In this document: positions 11,401-23,900 of the stretch, one piece after another
How the letters are laid out: every line of letters begins with the position of its first letter
How positions within the stretch are numbered: position 1 is the stretch's first letter
Source of the DNA: Rhyacichthys aspro
Taxonomy: Eukaryota; Chordata; Actinopteri; Gobiiformes; Rhyacichthyidae
DNA: 64,000 nucleotides
Assembly (NCBI GenBank): GCA_036850595.1
Contig: CM072166.1
Span: 17,006,758-17,070,757 of the forward strand
Direction of reading: 5' to 3'
Position numbers and translations under genes: made by a program
Notes under the pieces: model-generated
Seen by the model: the letters and a program-made list of their open reading frames with translations, nothing else
What the model was told of the DNA's origin: nothing
The model's database searches: none

Positions 11401-14400
11401 TTCACCTGACACCACCATCTTGTGTTTTTCAAGAGAAAGACCTGTTTTTGTTCAGTTTAAAATGCCAGTTGTGGACACTCGGTGGACCATGGCTTTGTGG
11501 TGACTGAATAAAGCCTACTTTAAGTGTAGTCTGCATCCTAAATCTCACAGTGCACTATTTCAGTCTTAACTCCACAGTGCAGCTAAAAGAAAGCTTCATT
11601 TTTGCCCAGAAAACCTACTATTTGATCACTGCTACAACAATATTGACAATATTCATCACTGGGTTCTAATATAAGCCCCTTTACAGGAAAAAAAGCAGAA
11701 ATACCTGTCATTGGAATTGTGCATAGGCATAATTCATAAAATCACAGTGTTTTCTTCAAGTCTGGAGGACCAAATTCTTCAAATATTTAATGAGGATATT
11801 GATTTCCAATGGCAGTATAGATTGAGAATGACAACAAAGACTAATTTGCGTAATTATGTGACCGAATGACGTCATATTAGAAAGATCCATGATAGAAATG
11901 CAACGTACAGTAATGTCATGAAAAAGAACATCTATTTTGGGCAATGTTCTACACATGACCTATTTACTACACTATTGTAACATTCAATACATCTGAAGTC
12001 ATGGATATACACATTTTAGTAAACCTTTAAAAACGTCTGACCTTTAGAGCATTAGTCACACGCAATACATTGAATATATAAAGCTAAACTGAGCAGCAAA
12101 CATTTCAAACACCTTATTTTCCTCAAAGCCATTGACTTAATGGCTCCCAGCGAGGTTTGCCAGGCACGTCTCATGTCTGCGGACGTCTCACTGTCCTGTG
12201 TTTTCATCGACCTCATTGTTCCATTCGTCCGCTGCCTCCATTATCTTGTTTGCGGACACTCTGTGGGCCTAATGCCCCCTTCCTGAACACACATCTCTAT
12301 CTCTGTTGTGTAGCTCATTGAACAGGGACACGGCCCATCACTCTGCCTCCACCATCGGTCCTCGGTCGTGTGACCGTCGGATGACCAGCAGCGCTGAGGT
12401 CAGAGCCTCGTTATCCCATCACTGGGTGTTTGCTGATGGGGTCCGCTCTCATCGGCTGATTACGAGCGTCCGTAATGACTCGCAGCTCAAATTTGTCTCA
12501 TTTTGTGGAATGGACAGTCATTTTAATGTTGCATTTTTGTCTGTGCTTTTGTTGCTGATCCCAGGACCGTGAAAAGTTGACCACAAAACCAAGGGCATCT
12601 CTTTGAAAGTGAAGACTGGCAGCTTCCATGATGTGAGTAGAGCTTCTTTCATACTTGTCCTCAGGAAGATGTCACCACAATCACGAGCACATTCTTCTGA
12701 CAGTTTTATTGAGGAGCAGAGGATGATGGCAAAAAACTACTGTGACCTGAAGCTAAAGAAAAAGCAAAGAAAAAAGTAATGGACTTCTTTGCATTGACAC
12801 AGATTAATGTGCTGATATTAATACTATGTGTATTTGAACCTGCGCTACTTACGCCAAAGGTTCAAAGCTGCAAAAAATACACAGCCAGTCACACAATACA
12901 ACTGTCAAAAGTTGCAAGCACACCCAACAGAATCCAATATTGTACCACAACTCTGAGGACATTTTTCAAAGTGAGGACGCCCGACCTGCCTCATAAATTT
13001 TCTTCAATTACCTTTTTTTTTTTTTTTTTTTTTATTCCACTCATGCTTTTAGAAAGAAGAGATCTCAGTGTGTTTGGTTGACTGGTCTAAGAATGGCATT
13101 GAAATACCCATAAATATGGAAAGGGGAATAAGAGCATATAACCTGTCTTGGTTGCAGAGTTAGGAAGACTTGGACTAAACTCAGAAACATGTTCTAGCAA
13201 ATCACTTTTAATTATATCTCTTTTTAATCAAAACTCAAATCAAAAACAGAAATAGTCAACTAGCACTTTAGATAATGCTCCTGACAGTTAGTAGTAAAGT
13301 ACCATATTCACATTTTTGCTTCGCATTTTATGTCCAGGTTAGTCTAAAGTTAATGCTGATTACTCATGTTAATGCCAGCTAATCACAGTATTTGGGCAAA
13401 GATTCATTAAGGGATACACATACAAAAAAAAGAAAAAAAAAAAAAGAAAATATTTTGCTGCAAGGTCGATGACGTGGCTTTGAGTCAAGTTAAACCAGAG
13501 ATTAAAGGTTTTCTTTTTAACGTCAAAATGCTCTAAATGTCTAATTTTTGTGTTTTTTATTGATTTTTTGACATTAAGAATGCAGTCTCTGTCTCAAACA
13601 CGGTATCCTTCTCCTTAGCCCCTGGGAAATGTCAGGTCAGTTTTGTATTTATTTATTTATTTGCAATGGAGTCATAAAGCACAATTAACCAACACTCATA
13701 ACTTTTGCGCTTTTTAAAAGACTGGAACTGCGCTTCTGTAACCTCTGGGACTGTTTTTTTTAAATGTATATCTGCAGATGTTTGCAGAGTTAGGTTGAAC
13801 TGGTGAGATGTGTGTCCTCATGAGACAGTAACATGTCCATCACTCAGACTCAAATGGTGTATCTAATAAACTATGCACTGTGTCCATGAAAGTCAGGTGA
13901 CCCTTTTTTTTTTTTAAAGGTAGCTACTTTTTTAATGACTTCTAGGCATATTTTCCCTTAAAATATCAAAGCTTTACAATGAAATGAAGAGGAAAACGTG
14001 AAATAGCTGGAGCTGCTGTAATAAGTCAAAAACTTGTAACAGCCGTTTTGGTGACAGAAATAAATAAATGAACGCTATGTGTCACGAGCTGCCTTCGAGT
14101 GAGTCACTACTGAATGCCAGCGTCCTCCACTTAATAAACTAATCCCAGCTCAGGTAGGGACTCATCCTGCCCCAAATGTGATTTACTGCTGACAATAATG
14201 TGCAAAGTGCATCAGTGACTCGTTACCGTTGAGGCTAATAGAAGCACCTCTGGCTGTCTGTCACCCTGACGGTTTGTGGTAGTCATTATTCCTTTAGCCC
14301 CGGCTCAGACTAGCGTCGTATCAGTCCAACACATACCATTAATCAGTGCAAAATATACAGCATTCACACTCCAGCCACAGCACCAACCAATCACCACCGG

Positions 14401-15040
14401 GCAGCGCCAGAGAAATCAACGTCCATCTGATGAGATTATGGGCTTTACAAAATCTTACCTGGAGTGATTCCCCTGAAAAAAAAAAAAAAGTCTTCATTTG
14501 CATCCATATGAAAAGTCTTTTGCTTGTAGATGTACTGCTTGGTGACATCTTTATTGTGAATTATTTACATATATAGAGCTTAGACTGTAGACAAATATGA
14601 GAGGAAATTAAGTTAAACTCAGCCTACATGTGAATAAATGCTTTATTTGTGTGATGGGATTAGAAACTTGATTTACAATGTATTATTACATAATCTGTCA
14701 CTACCAATGCCATTTCTAACACAATCCTTTTGTTGTTTTTAAATGTACTTTAACAACCACATTCCTTTGAGATGTATGCTTTTATGGGGTTGGAGTGAAT
14801 TGAAATATTCTCATCACCAACTGCTCAGGTTGATTTGGTTTAAAACTGGGTGCCAAACTTTCTGACTTCTGTTTGTGCATCATTAGTATACTACCTTCAC
14901 CAATGCTGAGTATTTGCCCTGCCTGACAAGAAACCTTTAAGATTGTAGAAAAAAAAAATCCTACTGTTACAAGTAAATCTCTGCACTGGGATAAATAAAG
15001 TGTATTTTGTCACATCGTATGTGTGCCCAGGTTGCATGTC
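8431..15040. other. Intergenic; no gene recognised
   Basis: AT-rich sequence with homopolymer runs (for example T at 13012-13034 and an A-rich tract at 13423-13450). A 49-codon frame from ATG 12139 and a GC-richer patch at about 12130-12580 have no recognised homology. I see no splice-site-bounded coding exon, RNA gene or complete transposon. Confidence 0.4.
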
Positions 15041-15478
15041 AGCAGTCCAAGAAGTTTCCTCGAAGTTTCCTCTCCCTAGACACCCGCTCTAGTGTCTCTA
15101 TAGGAATATCAAAGTGTTTGTATAAGCTGAGAACACAGTTCGTTGATCTGCCTTTGGAACACCTCCCAAGGAGGCATCCAGAACAGATGCCTGAGCCACC
15201 TCAGCTGGCTGCTCTCAATGTGGAGGAGCTGTGGCTCTCAAGAGCTTAACTCTGTCTCTAAGAGAACATACATCCACACTGCAGAGAGCATTCATTTCTG
15301 ATGCTTGTATCCTAGACCTTGTCCTTTCAGTCATGACATGCAGCATGACATGCAGTATATGCAGAGGTGAAAGTAGGATATTAACTGCCCAGTTCTACAG
15401 TTCTATTGACCACATTTCTGCAGAGGCTGCGAGGATTTGTTTGTCAGTTTCCTGCTTGATCCTTCCCTCACGGTGAAC
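15040..15478 (-). mobile_element. LINE (non-LTR retrotransposon) fragment, 3' part of the reverse-transcriptase ORF, antisense
   Basis: Read on the minus strand, the segment corresponds to the C-terminal part of a common teleost LINE ORF. On the plus strand the blocks 'aacacctcccaaggaggcatcc', 'ccacctcagctggctgctctcaatgtggaggagc' and 'cttccctcacggtgaacaagacctcg' match that element in order. Frames are broken by stops and indels, so it is an inactive relic. The family is not assigned, but it is the same type as the plus-strand fragment at 37840-38175. Confidence 0.65.
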
Positions 15479-15496
15479 AAGACCTCGACAAACCTC

Positions 15497-15700
15497 GCAG
15501 TGGCTCAGTAGGTAAAGCAGGATGTCCAATAACTAGAAGATTGGCTGTTTGATTCCCATTTCCTCTCGTTTATACTGTCGTTGTGTCCTTGGGCAAGACG
15601 CTTCACCCACCTTGCCTCCACCACAGCACTGGTGTATGAATGTGTGTGACTGTAGAGGTGAGTGTGGTGGTAAATGCATTCCATTTACCATTTACCATTC
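15497..15700 (+). mobile_element. tRNA-derived SINE
   Basis: A tRNA-like head carries an A-box-like stretch 'tggctcagtagg' (about 15501-15512) and a B-box-like 'gtttgattcc' (about 15547-15556). The body 'gtgtccttgggcaagacgcttcaccc' and a tail 'aaatgcattccatttaccatttaccatt' follow, both recurrent in fish SINEs. It directly follows the antisense LINE fragment. It probably carries a decayed internal RNA polymerase III promoter. Confidence 0.65.
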
Positions 15701-16990
15701 CTCAACTTCAGAAAGGAACTTTCTTTTAACCTTGAGGCCACTTTTTTCTGGCTGTGTGGGTAATTTCTATTGTTTCATTTTGTTAATAAATAGATGCTAA
15801 TTTAATGTGACCACACATGGACTCAGCTCAGCCTTAGAGATTTGAACATCAGCTTTTCTTTTTGTAGTTTTTGTCACAATATGTAAATGTGGTAGGATCA
15901 GTGTTTTTTGGAGCATGACCCATGAGTTTTCAAGTGTCAACCTCCACTGCACACTGTCATTCTGGATTTCTGGTATTTGTCATGCAATTCTTTTATTCAA
16001 GTCTCATTAAATTGCAGGGATGCTTGTTAGCTGATAACGTTAGTTTGTTGTCAGTCGTTGATTTTATAGGATGCACTTTGCTTGATGGTCAAAAATAAAA
16101 ATAAAACAGACGATGTTAGACACAACTCAGTCAGTTATTTCTCCTTCAATAGTGTAGTTTAGTCAAAACGTTGCAGGATTTGCAAAACAATCCGAAAATG
16201 TAAGAAAGCAGTATATTAAAATCCTGTGAACAATGGTGACCATATGATTCCTCTGTGAGTCTCTAGCCTCCATCACCAAATGTCAGGCAGCTCAGTGGCC
16301 TACTTTCGCCGAGCTGATTTGCGGAGAAAGAATCTCATCCCCCTCTGTTCGGTCTCCTCTTGTTTTTTCGAGAGGTTAAAGGGAGTCTCAGGTGGTGGGC
16401 CACACTCGCCAATTACTCAGCAGATAGGAGCGTAAGAGGAAAGAGAGAACTGTCATCGGACTGGGACGAGGCTGTTACTGAGGCCCGAGCCCGAGGAAAC
16501 AGGCAGGGATTGTGCCTCAGAGACTCTTCACTGCACTCACACTGATATACACCTACAGGTGTGACTGGTACATCCTATCATAAAAACACAAGAATTCATT
16601 AAAGCTGCATATGTTGTCTGGTGTGTAATGCATCTTTAAAAAATTACAACGCAACGTAACTTACTACAATGGCCAACGCTATCTCTGGTGTCTTTGCTGT
16701 ATCTTCATTTAAAATATAAATCTTACATGATTTATATGCTGCAGCACAGGAGATACTTAATAACAGGAAAAAATACCAATCATTTTGGCAATAGGTTGCT
16801 GAAGTGCAAAAATACTAGCTTTAGTTAAGCTTGAAGATTCAACATGCATAAAGGTAATTTAAAGGTAAGGTAAAGGTAAGGTTGAATTCTTATAACTATT
16901 TTATGAGTGCTTTTATTTGAGTGAAGTTTTTATTTGCAATCCTAAACCCTATTGACTTTGGTAAAGATTACTAAGTAGAGCTGCAAAGAT
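15701..16990. other. Intergenic; nothing recognised
   Basis: Mixed-composition sequence with no supported exon. An open frame at 16360-16545 has no recognisable protein similarity. Confidence 0.4.
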
Positions 16991-16995
16991 ACAAC

Positions 16996-17640
16996 ATACC
17001 ATTTATTTATATAGCGCCAAAATCCCAACAAATTTGTGTTACAACAATTAACAATTTGAACAAGTCAAGCCCATACAGAAAAAAAACAACAACTATCCCA
17101 GAGCTAAGCAACAGTGGGATGGAAAATTGCCTTTTAAGAGACAAAAATCTCAAGCAGATGCCTCTTGTTACATGCCATGATCAGTTGGGTTGAGAGACAA
17201 AGACAAACAAGCAGAGATGCACTGTAACAACAGTAAAGATAAGTACAAAATGCATGAACACCACTGACAGTACTGACACAAGGATTCTGGGCAGAGGTTA
17301 GTAACATGGAATAATGTGACATGAATATGAAGATAAGGACAGTTAGAGGAGAAAAGAGACAAGAGTACACAAAGGGAGAGTTAGAGGAGACAGACAGGCA
17401 GAGTGCATCATGGGAGACTCCCCAGTGGTCTAAAACTATAGCAGCAGAACTAGTAGCTAGCCTAGGCCAGCCTCAACTAGAAGCTTTATCAAAAACAAAG
17501 GTTTTAAGTCCTAGTCTTGAATGTTTAGGATGTCTGCGCTGTGTTTGGAAGAAGATTCTTCAGGAGGAGCTTGAGAACAAAGTACAAGTATCCTCCATCT
17601 TAAGAGTGCAAGTTTCTCGTTGGATGACAGGGCACTATAA
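16996..17640. repeat. Interspersed repeat of the 'TTTATTTATATAGCGCCAAA' type
   Basis: Characteristic blocks in order: 'ccatttatttatatagcgccaaaat', 'aagcaacagtgggatggaaaattgccttttaa', 'agtgcatcatgggagactccccagtggtctaa', 'agctttatcaaaaacaaaggttttaagtcctagtcttgaa'. This series is widespread in teleost genomes. A 130-codon open frame through it is an artefact of the repeat. Confidence 0.6.
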
Positions 17641-17652
17641 GCTCTCAGGCCT

Positions 17653-17654
<2 letters not shown>

Positions 17655-17687
<33 letters not shown>
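17655..17687. repeat. (AC)n microsatellite
   Basis: An uninterrupted AC dinucleotide run of about 33 bases at the end of the preceding interspersed repeat. Likely length-polymorphic. Confidence 0.9.
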
Positions 17688-17691
<4 letters not shown>

Positions 17692-17754
17692 ACAATACAT
17701 TTATTGCATTTGAACTTACAACCTTCACAAGAACCTAAAAACACAAAATAAAAA

Positions 17755-17905
17755 AAAATTTAATATAAGCCGCACTACTATAAGCCCATACAGGGAGAAT
17801 AAGAACAAAGGGGGAGGAGAAAAAAACCTTTTTTGGGTTGAAAGAAAAAACAGAAAAAAAAAAAAAAAGGGGGAAAAAAAGACTTATAGTCCGGAAAATA
17901 CGGTA
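17755..17905. mobile_element. Tc1/mariner-like repeat fragment
   Basis: Ends with GACTTATAGTCCGGAAAATACGGTA (17881-17905), the well-known terminus of a mariner-type MITE. Upstream 'ataagccgcactactataagcc' fits its interior. A-rich interruptions and a missing left terminus show it is truncated. Confidence 0.5.
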
Positions 17906-20900
17906 GTATCATAACCTGGTTAATGTCTGGGAACCATTAAAAATGATTAAAAGGCCAACATTTTCCTGCAAAAATGCTACATAATGACAAATGTGACTGT
18001 AATCTCATTTCATTTTGTTTTGTAACAAAGCACTAATGAATGTTATTCATACCTAAATGAGCACTATTACATTCATAAGTGCTGCTCTGATGTCTGTCTG
18101 AGCTCTTTGATTTTCCACCTTAACAACCCCCTGCTTAACTTGTGCTACGCTCTCAAACCGAAATACCACTATTTGCATTTCCAATCGAGTTAAAGGATTC
18201 ATTATTTTCTTTTACTTCTCACTCCCCAAAGGGAAAAGCAGCAGCCTTCGTTTAATTTAATTAGCCCCTCACCAGCCGCAGCCAGACTGTTATAGCGGTC
18301 CACAGGTTACTCATACATCTCTGTGTGGTTCCCCCGCTCCAAGTGAACCGTAACTAACAGCTAATTGACCTCCAGAGCTGCCATATTGGCTAATATCTCA
18401 TGAGGAGAACTCAAAGGTTTTCATCCATGACTTGACTCACATAAAATACAAGGTGATTCATCATTGATGACTCATAAAAAGAAATATACTGCAGAACACA
18501 TGCTGTGCTGAAAGCTCTAATGTTTCTCTCAGATGTTATGTGCTTTTCAAACCCTTTGGTATATCGTTTATTTTTTATCTCAGGTTGGTTTGTAAAGCTA
18601 CACAGTTGCAAGTTTGGGGCAAAGAAATATTTGCGTCCATTTTTTGGCTGGTTAGGGGTCACAATTAAATCAATCATCAGTTAAAACACTGATTCATATT
18701 TCTGCCAATCAAATGCAGGGTAAACTGTCTTTTATATGTTTTGCTGTGCATCCAACTTTCAAAAGAAGTAGCTGTTTGATTAACATCACATTTGTGGCTT
18801 TTGAACTTTGGGGTACCACAGCATCACTGTGTTTGCTGAATCTGGACTCAATTATCTATAAAACTCTCGAGGACCAGGACAAAAACCACATTGTTAATCC
18901 TGGATGAGAGGCTGGACTATTGGCTGGAGTCTCCTCTTCCGTAACCTGGTATAGACTTTCTTGTGGAGGCAGGGGCGTGCTCCTTACGGTTCCTCCTGCA
19001 GGTGTTGGTAAAAACTGAAATTGAATTGTAGAACTGAAACTGAAGGTACTGGAAAACTACATTTTCAACCAGTAAATAATACAGTTCCAAAACGAATGAA
19101 TTCAGTTTCAAAATATCACATTCATTTTCAGTGTAGTGTGAGATCAATTCACAAACTGAAGCATTTGATCTTAATGATTTGATTTACTTTTAAAATTCTG
19201 TAAAAAAAAAAAAAAAAAAGTTTATTCAACTTCAGAGTCAGTTTTCAAATTCATATTATTCCAGTTCAATTTCTACAAATATCAGCCCATAAACATGTCA
19301 TTTGCTGTGAAAACAAACAGAAAAAAAGTAGCTTCCTAACACAAAATATTGGTGAAAATCCTAAGGCATACTGTAATCACTTATCCTGACTTCTTCACTG
19401 TCCAACTCACCGTCCATACTGTGAGATGAATGAACAGCTCACATGCTCTCTCTGACCATAAAACGTCACTGCATCCATTTCCTGTGGTTAATTGTTGTAA
19501 AAAGTAAAAATAATATCTTTGCTGATGATTATATGTTTCTTTGCATCTTAATGTACAGGTCTGACTGCATAATGCTGCCCTGAGGTAATGAACACAAATT
19601 AACCATATATTACAAAGTCTTAAAAACCATCAGTTATGCTTTACTACAGAGATGATAGTCCTCTATTAAGACATATTGTTGTGGAAACCCAGTGGAAATA
19701 GGTCTAATTGAAAGCGTATTTCATTAATATCCTGCACATTGTTAAAAATAAAGCAAACAATTGCAACAAAAAACAGCATTTCTCTGTCTTCTCTGGGCAG
19801 ATGTAGGACCAAAAAGTAACGAAACCTCTGCATGCTAACACAAAGAAGAACTAGTCTGTGTCTAAATCATCTGAACACATGAGATGGTCACTACACTGAT
19901 AAAGGGAACTCAATTCAGCTTTCAAAAAAAAAATTTAAAAAAATCCCATAATGTAAAAAGATGTGATGTTGTGTGATGGCCTCCACAAACACGAGCCACA
20001 TTTGGAAAGTAAAAGGGGTGAATCTTACTCAGTGGCAGAGTACTGTTGTGTTTATTAAAAGAATTACCTAAAGCAGTCTGGAATATATATAAAATCCTTG
20101 AGCATGTATTCAACAAACACCATTTCTGTACGGACAGCGACTTGCAAACAGAAATGATTGATTTCAAAATAGGGAGTTGTGTCAGAAGAAGCTGAGAAAA
20201 TGTCACAGAAAAAGGTCATGAGGTTGAAATCGATAATGTTTCTCCAGTGGGAGAGTAATGACCTACAGATGGGACAGGAGCGTTGCCCACCAGAACATCC
20301 ACCCGGCCGCATTTACATCCACTGAAAGTCTACATCAGCTTCTTCACAAACACTTTATTATATTCCCCAGGGTTGTAAATGTAAGTATAGTAGGCACTGC
20401 TTTTATGCCAAGTTGTCTTTGACTGTGACAGACCTTTCAGAGCCAGTGTAGTCTGTGTGGTAGGCGACGTTTTGTTGAGATTTTCAGAAAAAAAAGTCAA
20501 CTGTCAGCACATTATATCACCGAGGCCCTGAAGAACTGTAGAAGAGGTTTTTGTTTTAATACCGCTCATCCTCTGGTAACAATAAACGCTGTCACCGACA
20601 CTGTTTTATGTGTTTATTGTCAATACAATATAGGCTGTATTTTGCTGACGTCGCTACTATATTTTATAACAGACGCCGTAAAAATGGGCCGTCTTAAAAT
20701 GTAGTAATTCTCACAAAAGCACACCTCAGGAAAATATTATTAAGGCTAAGGCATCATAATACATGCTGCCTCTTAGAAAAATCAACAGTTTTGAGACGTA
20801 AACATAAAACAAAACAAAAAAAGATTTTGAATTTTGCCTTTTGTAAAACATAAGAAAAGTCATTAATATCTTTGCTCACCACTTAATGTTTAAAGTTTAA

Positions 20901-23900
20901 TGACTTAAGTGTGTTTACTAGAAGACAGTGTAGGTAATATAGGAGTGTGACAGGCACCATGGGACTATAAATGTTTTTTTTTACCAGGATTTGCTACGGG
21001 TCGGGTCAGTATGGGACGGTTTGGCACTGGTAACTCCTCAAGAGGCACGTTTCCACTCTGCTGGGTTTATATTAAAAAGAAAGTATATCCTGGTGTATAA
21101 CAGTGAGAGGCTTGAGGCACAGCTGCTGCAGTGAACATGAAACTGTTTTAGAACATTAAATTCATAAAGCTGTGTCGATTTCACATAATTTAGGGACTCA
21201 ATAAACAATGCAATATTAGTTTCTGCTTGTGTTTAATGCAGTGTACATGATAAATATTATATATCAATTCATGAAGTTACAGCTCTTCCGACTGCTTAAA
21301 ACCGTGAAAAAGTTAATATTAAAATCTCTGTTTGTCTGTTAACACATCTCTACTATGTTCAGAGTTTTTCAAAATCTTCACTTTAAAAGCCGTTTAAAAA
21401 ATTTCTTGCAGCCTGAAGACACCAGATGCAAACATGCAAGGAAAAATCTGTGTTTATAAAAATTAATGTCAAGTGTAGCTGAGCCCTAAATGTCTATTAG
21501 TTTTCTGCATTTGGTAAATAATCTGACTTTATGGTTTGGTCATTCACTTTTTAACCTTTGTAAGAAATAGTCCTGGACCTGCCACAGTGGCCATTTGAGT
21601 TGTTAATAACTAATAACCTCTACATTAAGGAACCTAAATAGTTCTATCCTCCAAAAAAGGGATTTAATGCAACAAATAAATTAGTTTATTTAGGTCTATA
21701 TTTATGTAGCAATTTTATTAATTTAGTTTTAAAATGTAACAAAGAAATGAGTCAATTTAATTGTCATTGAGGTCTATAGCCAGATGATGCACAATGTTAT
21801 CGGTTCAGTATCAGGTACTGGACAAACAAAGATCCATGATCCAGATCCATGTGCGTTGAAAAAGCATTCCCCAACTGTTTACAGAAAAGTAGTAAACAAT
21901 ATGTTCATCAACACGCACAGTTATAGCCGGATGTTTTTGGTAAATCCAGCATAATCCCACAGGTTTCTCTGAACGGATTATCTCCAGGCCAAATCTTCAA
22001 TATTGTGGGCAGCACGAATAAATATCTTTTTTGATTTGGGTGAACATGACCTTTATCGTTTGTAAGAAGATTATTTTTGTTTTGCAGAAACAAAAGTTAA
22101 AGGGTTTTGGAATGTAATGGGTGGAGTTAGTATTGGAATCATTGGGACCTAGATTTATCAGTTAAAATATTAAGAGTAAAATAGTAAGAACACATTTTAC
22201 TAAGAACTAATTTCTTGATTTGTAATGAATTTACAGCTCAAAGTTAGAATAGGGTTTAATAATTTAACTAGCACTAGAGCCATTCCACAAAATGACAAGC
22301 AATTCACATCTGACACAAAAATGTTGGCTAATCTAAATGTTACTAATATTTAAGATAATGTATACAAATACGAGATTTTTTTCTAATACATATTTTTAAA
22401 TCTTGTACCTCTTAATAGAGCTGAACTAACCACAGTTTGAGAACTCGATTTTTTAGAATCACAGTTACCTTGGAGCCTGCTAAACTCAAACAGTGAAAAA
22501 GAGCCTCTCAAAGACCTTTATTTTGTCAGGACATTTAATTTTAGGTTTATCAGCTGAAGTGTGTTCTCTTTAGCTCTCCTCCTTTCATGCCTGTGTCTAG
22601 TCCTTCAAAATTACCCCCTGGATTTTCAGACATCGTCAAACAAGGACAGAGCACAGGCCTGTCTCGGTTCACTGTCAAAGCCCTCCAAAAGACACTTTGT
22701 CTTTCCTCGAAATAAACAAAGTGACCGAGGACAGCTTTTTAGGAAAGATAATACGGCGGGTGGTAAGTCACCCTCAATTACAAAGGAGGCTGAGATACAG
22801 TGTCGGGAAGGACGGGCTGAACGGTCGGACGGATGAGAGCCGTGGGGGAGGGACCAGACGAATACACCATGAACTGTACTGGCTTGGCTTCAAGGATTCA
22901 TAAACAAGGTTGTGTGAAAATAACAAAGCCACAAGAATACACTGAATGCGACATGTTTGTTTGGAGTAGAACACCTCTATTAGCACACTTGTCCAGTTAT
23001 TAGAGGAGAAATATATTTGTAAAATTATAAAACATGACTCTCACTTTGTATAATTCATTCTACTGCCATCCACCCACTCAAAAACATAAGGTAGCTACAA
23101 AGCATTAAAATGATTTAAGTGTCTTATCAGAGGTTATGCTATAATTCTTTACCAAAAAATTCACTGTATTATTCAAAATGTACAGATATCACTCCATTAC
23201 AGGCACATTATTAAAATATCCAACATATCAATAATAGTTTGGCCCTATTTTCATTTTCTAATTATTGGTTTAATTAATAAATTACAGATTTTACACTCTT
23301 ACACTGGAAGTTTATGTTATCCCATTTAATTCAGTGAGGGTCATAACACACTGTAACAGAAAGGTTACTCCTCCGTCAAACATTACTTGCCGCATCGATG
23401 CTTTCAGGCGCAAAGTGGAAGTGGGAAATCTGAGTGACATGAGAAAATTGAAGTGTGGGAAAAGGGGGAAAGGTGTATTTTCTTAGAAACTCCACTGGAA
23501 ATTTCAAACGAGCCACATCTGAATCGCAGGTCTACTTTAAGCATTATACTGTACATATACGATAAGTGAAATTGGCTTAGAATAAAAATGACATTTTCTT
23601 TACACCAAATAAATGTTTCTAACAGAGACTACAAATGTGCCATTCTGACACACTTTCGTATATCTGTAAGTAAAGTTTTTAAATTGGAAATGTGATTGCA
23701 TTTTCTCGTAATGTCTGTCATTAATATTATATCCCATGATCCAGGCAAATAAACAGCCATGTTTTTCCTGCTTTATACATTCATAGGTTTTGCCACTGGG
23801 TTTTGAAAAAAAAAAAAAAAAAAAAAGGATGTCATAGTTGGTCTGGTCAGGATCATGAATTATCACTGCAATTTAAGTTTTATTTAGATTAGATTTCCAT

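Noticed and set aside
12139..12288. 49-codon frame MAPSEVCQARLMSADVSL...
   Set aside because: No homology recognised, no splice context and no partner exon. Could equally be chance in a GC-richer patch.
17321..17713. 130-codon plus-strand frame
   Set aside because: It lies inside a dispersed fish repeat and ends in an AC microsatellite (alternating Thr/His codons).
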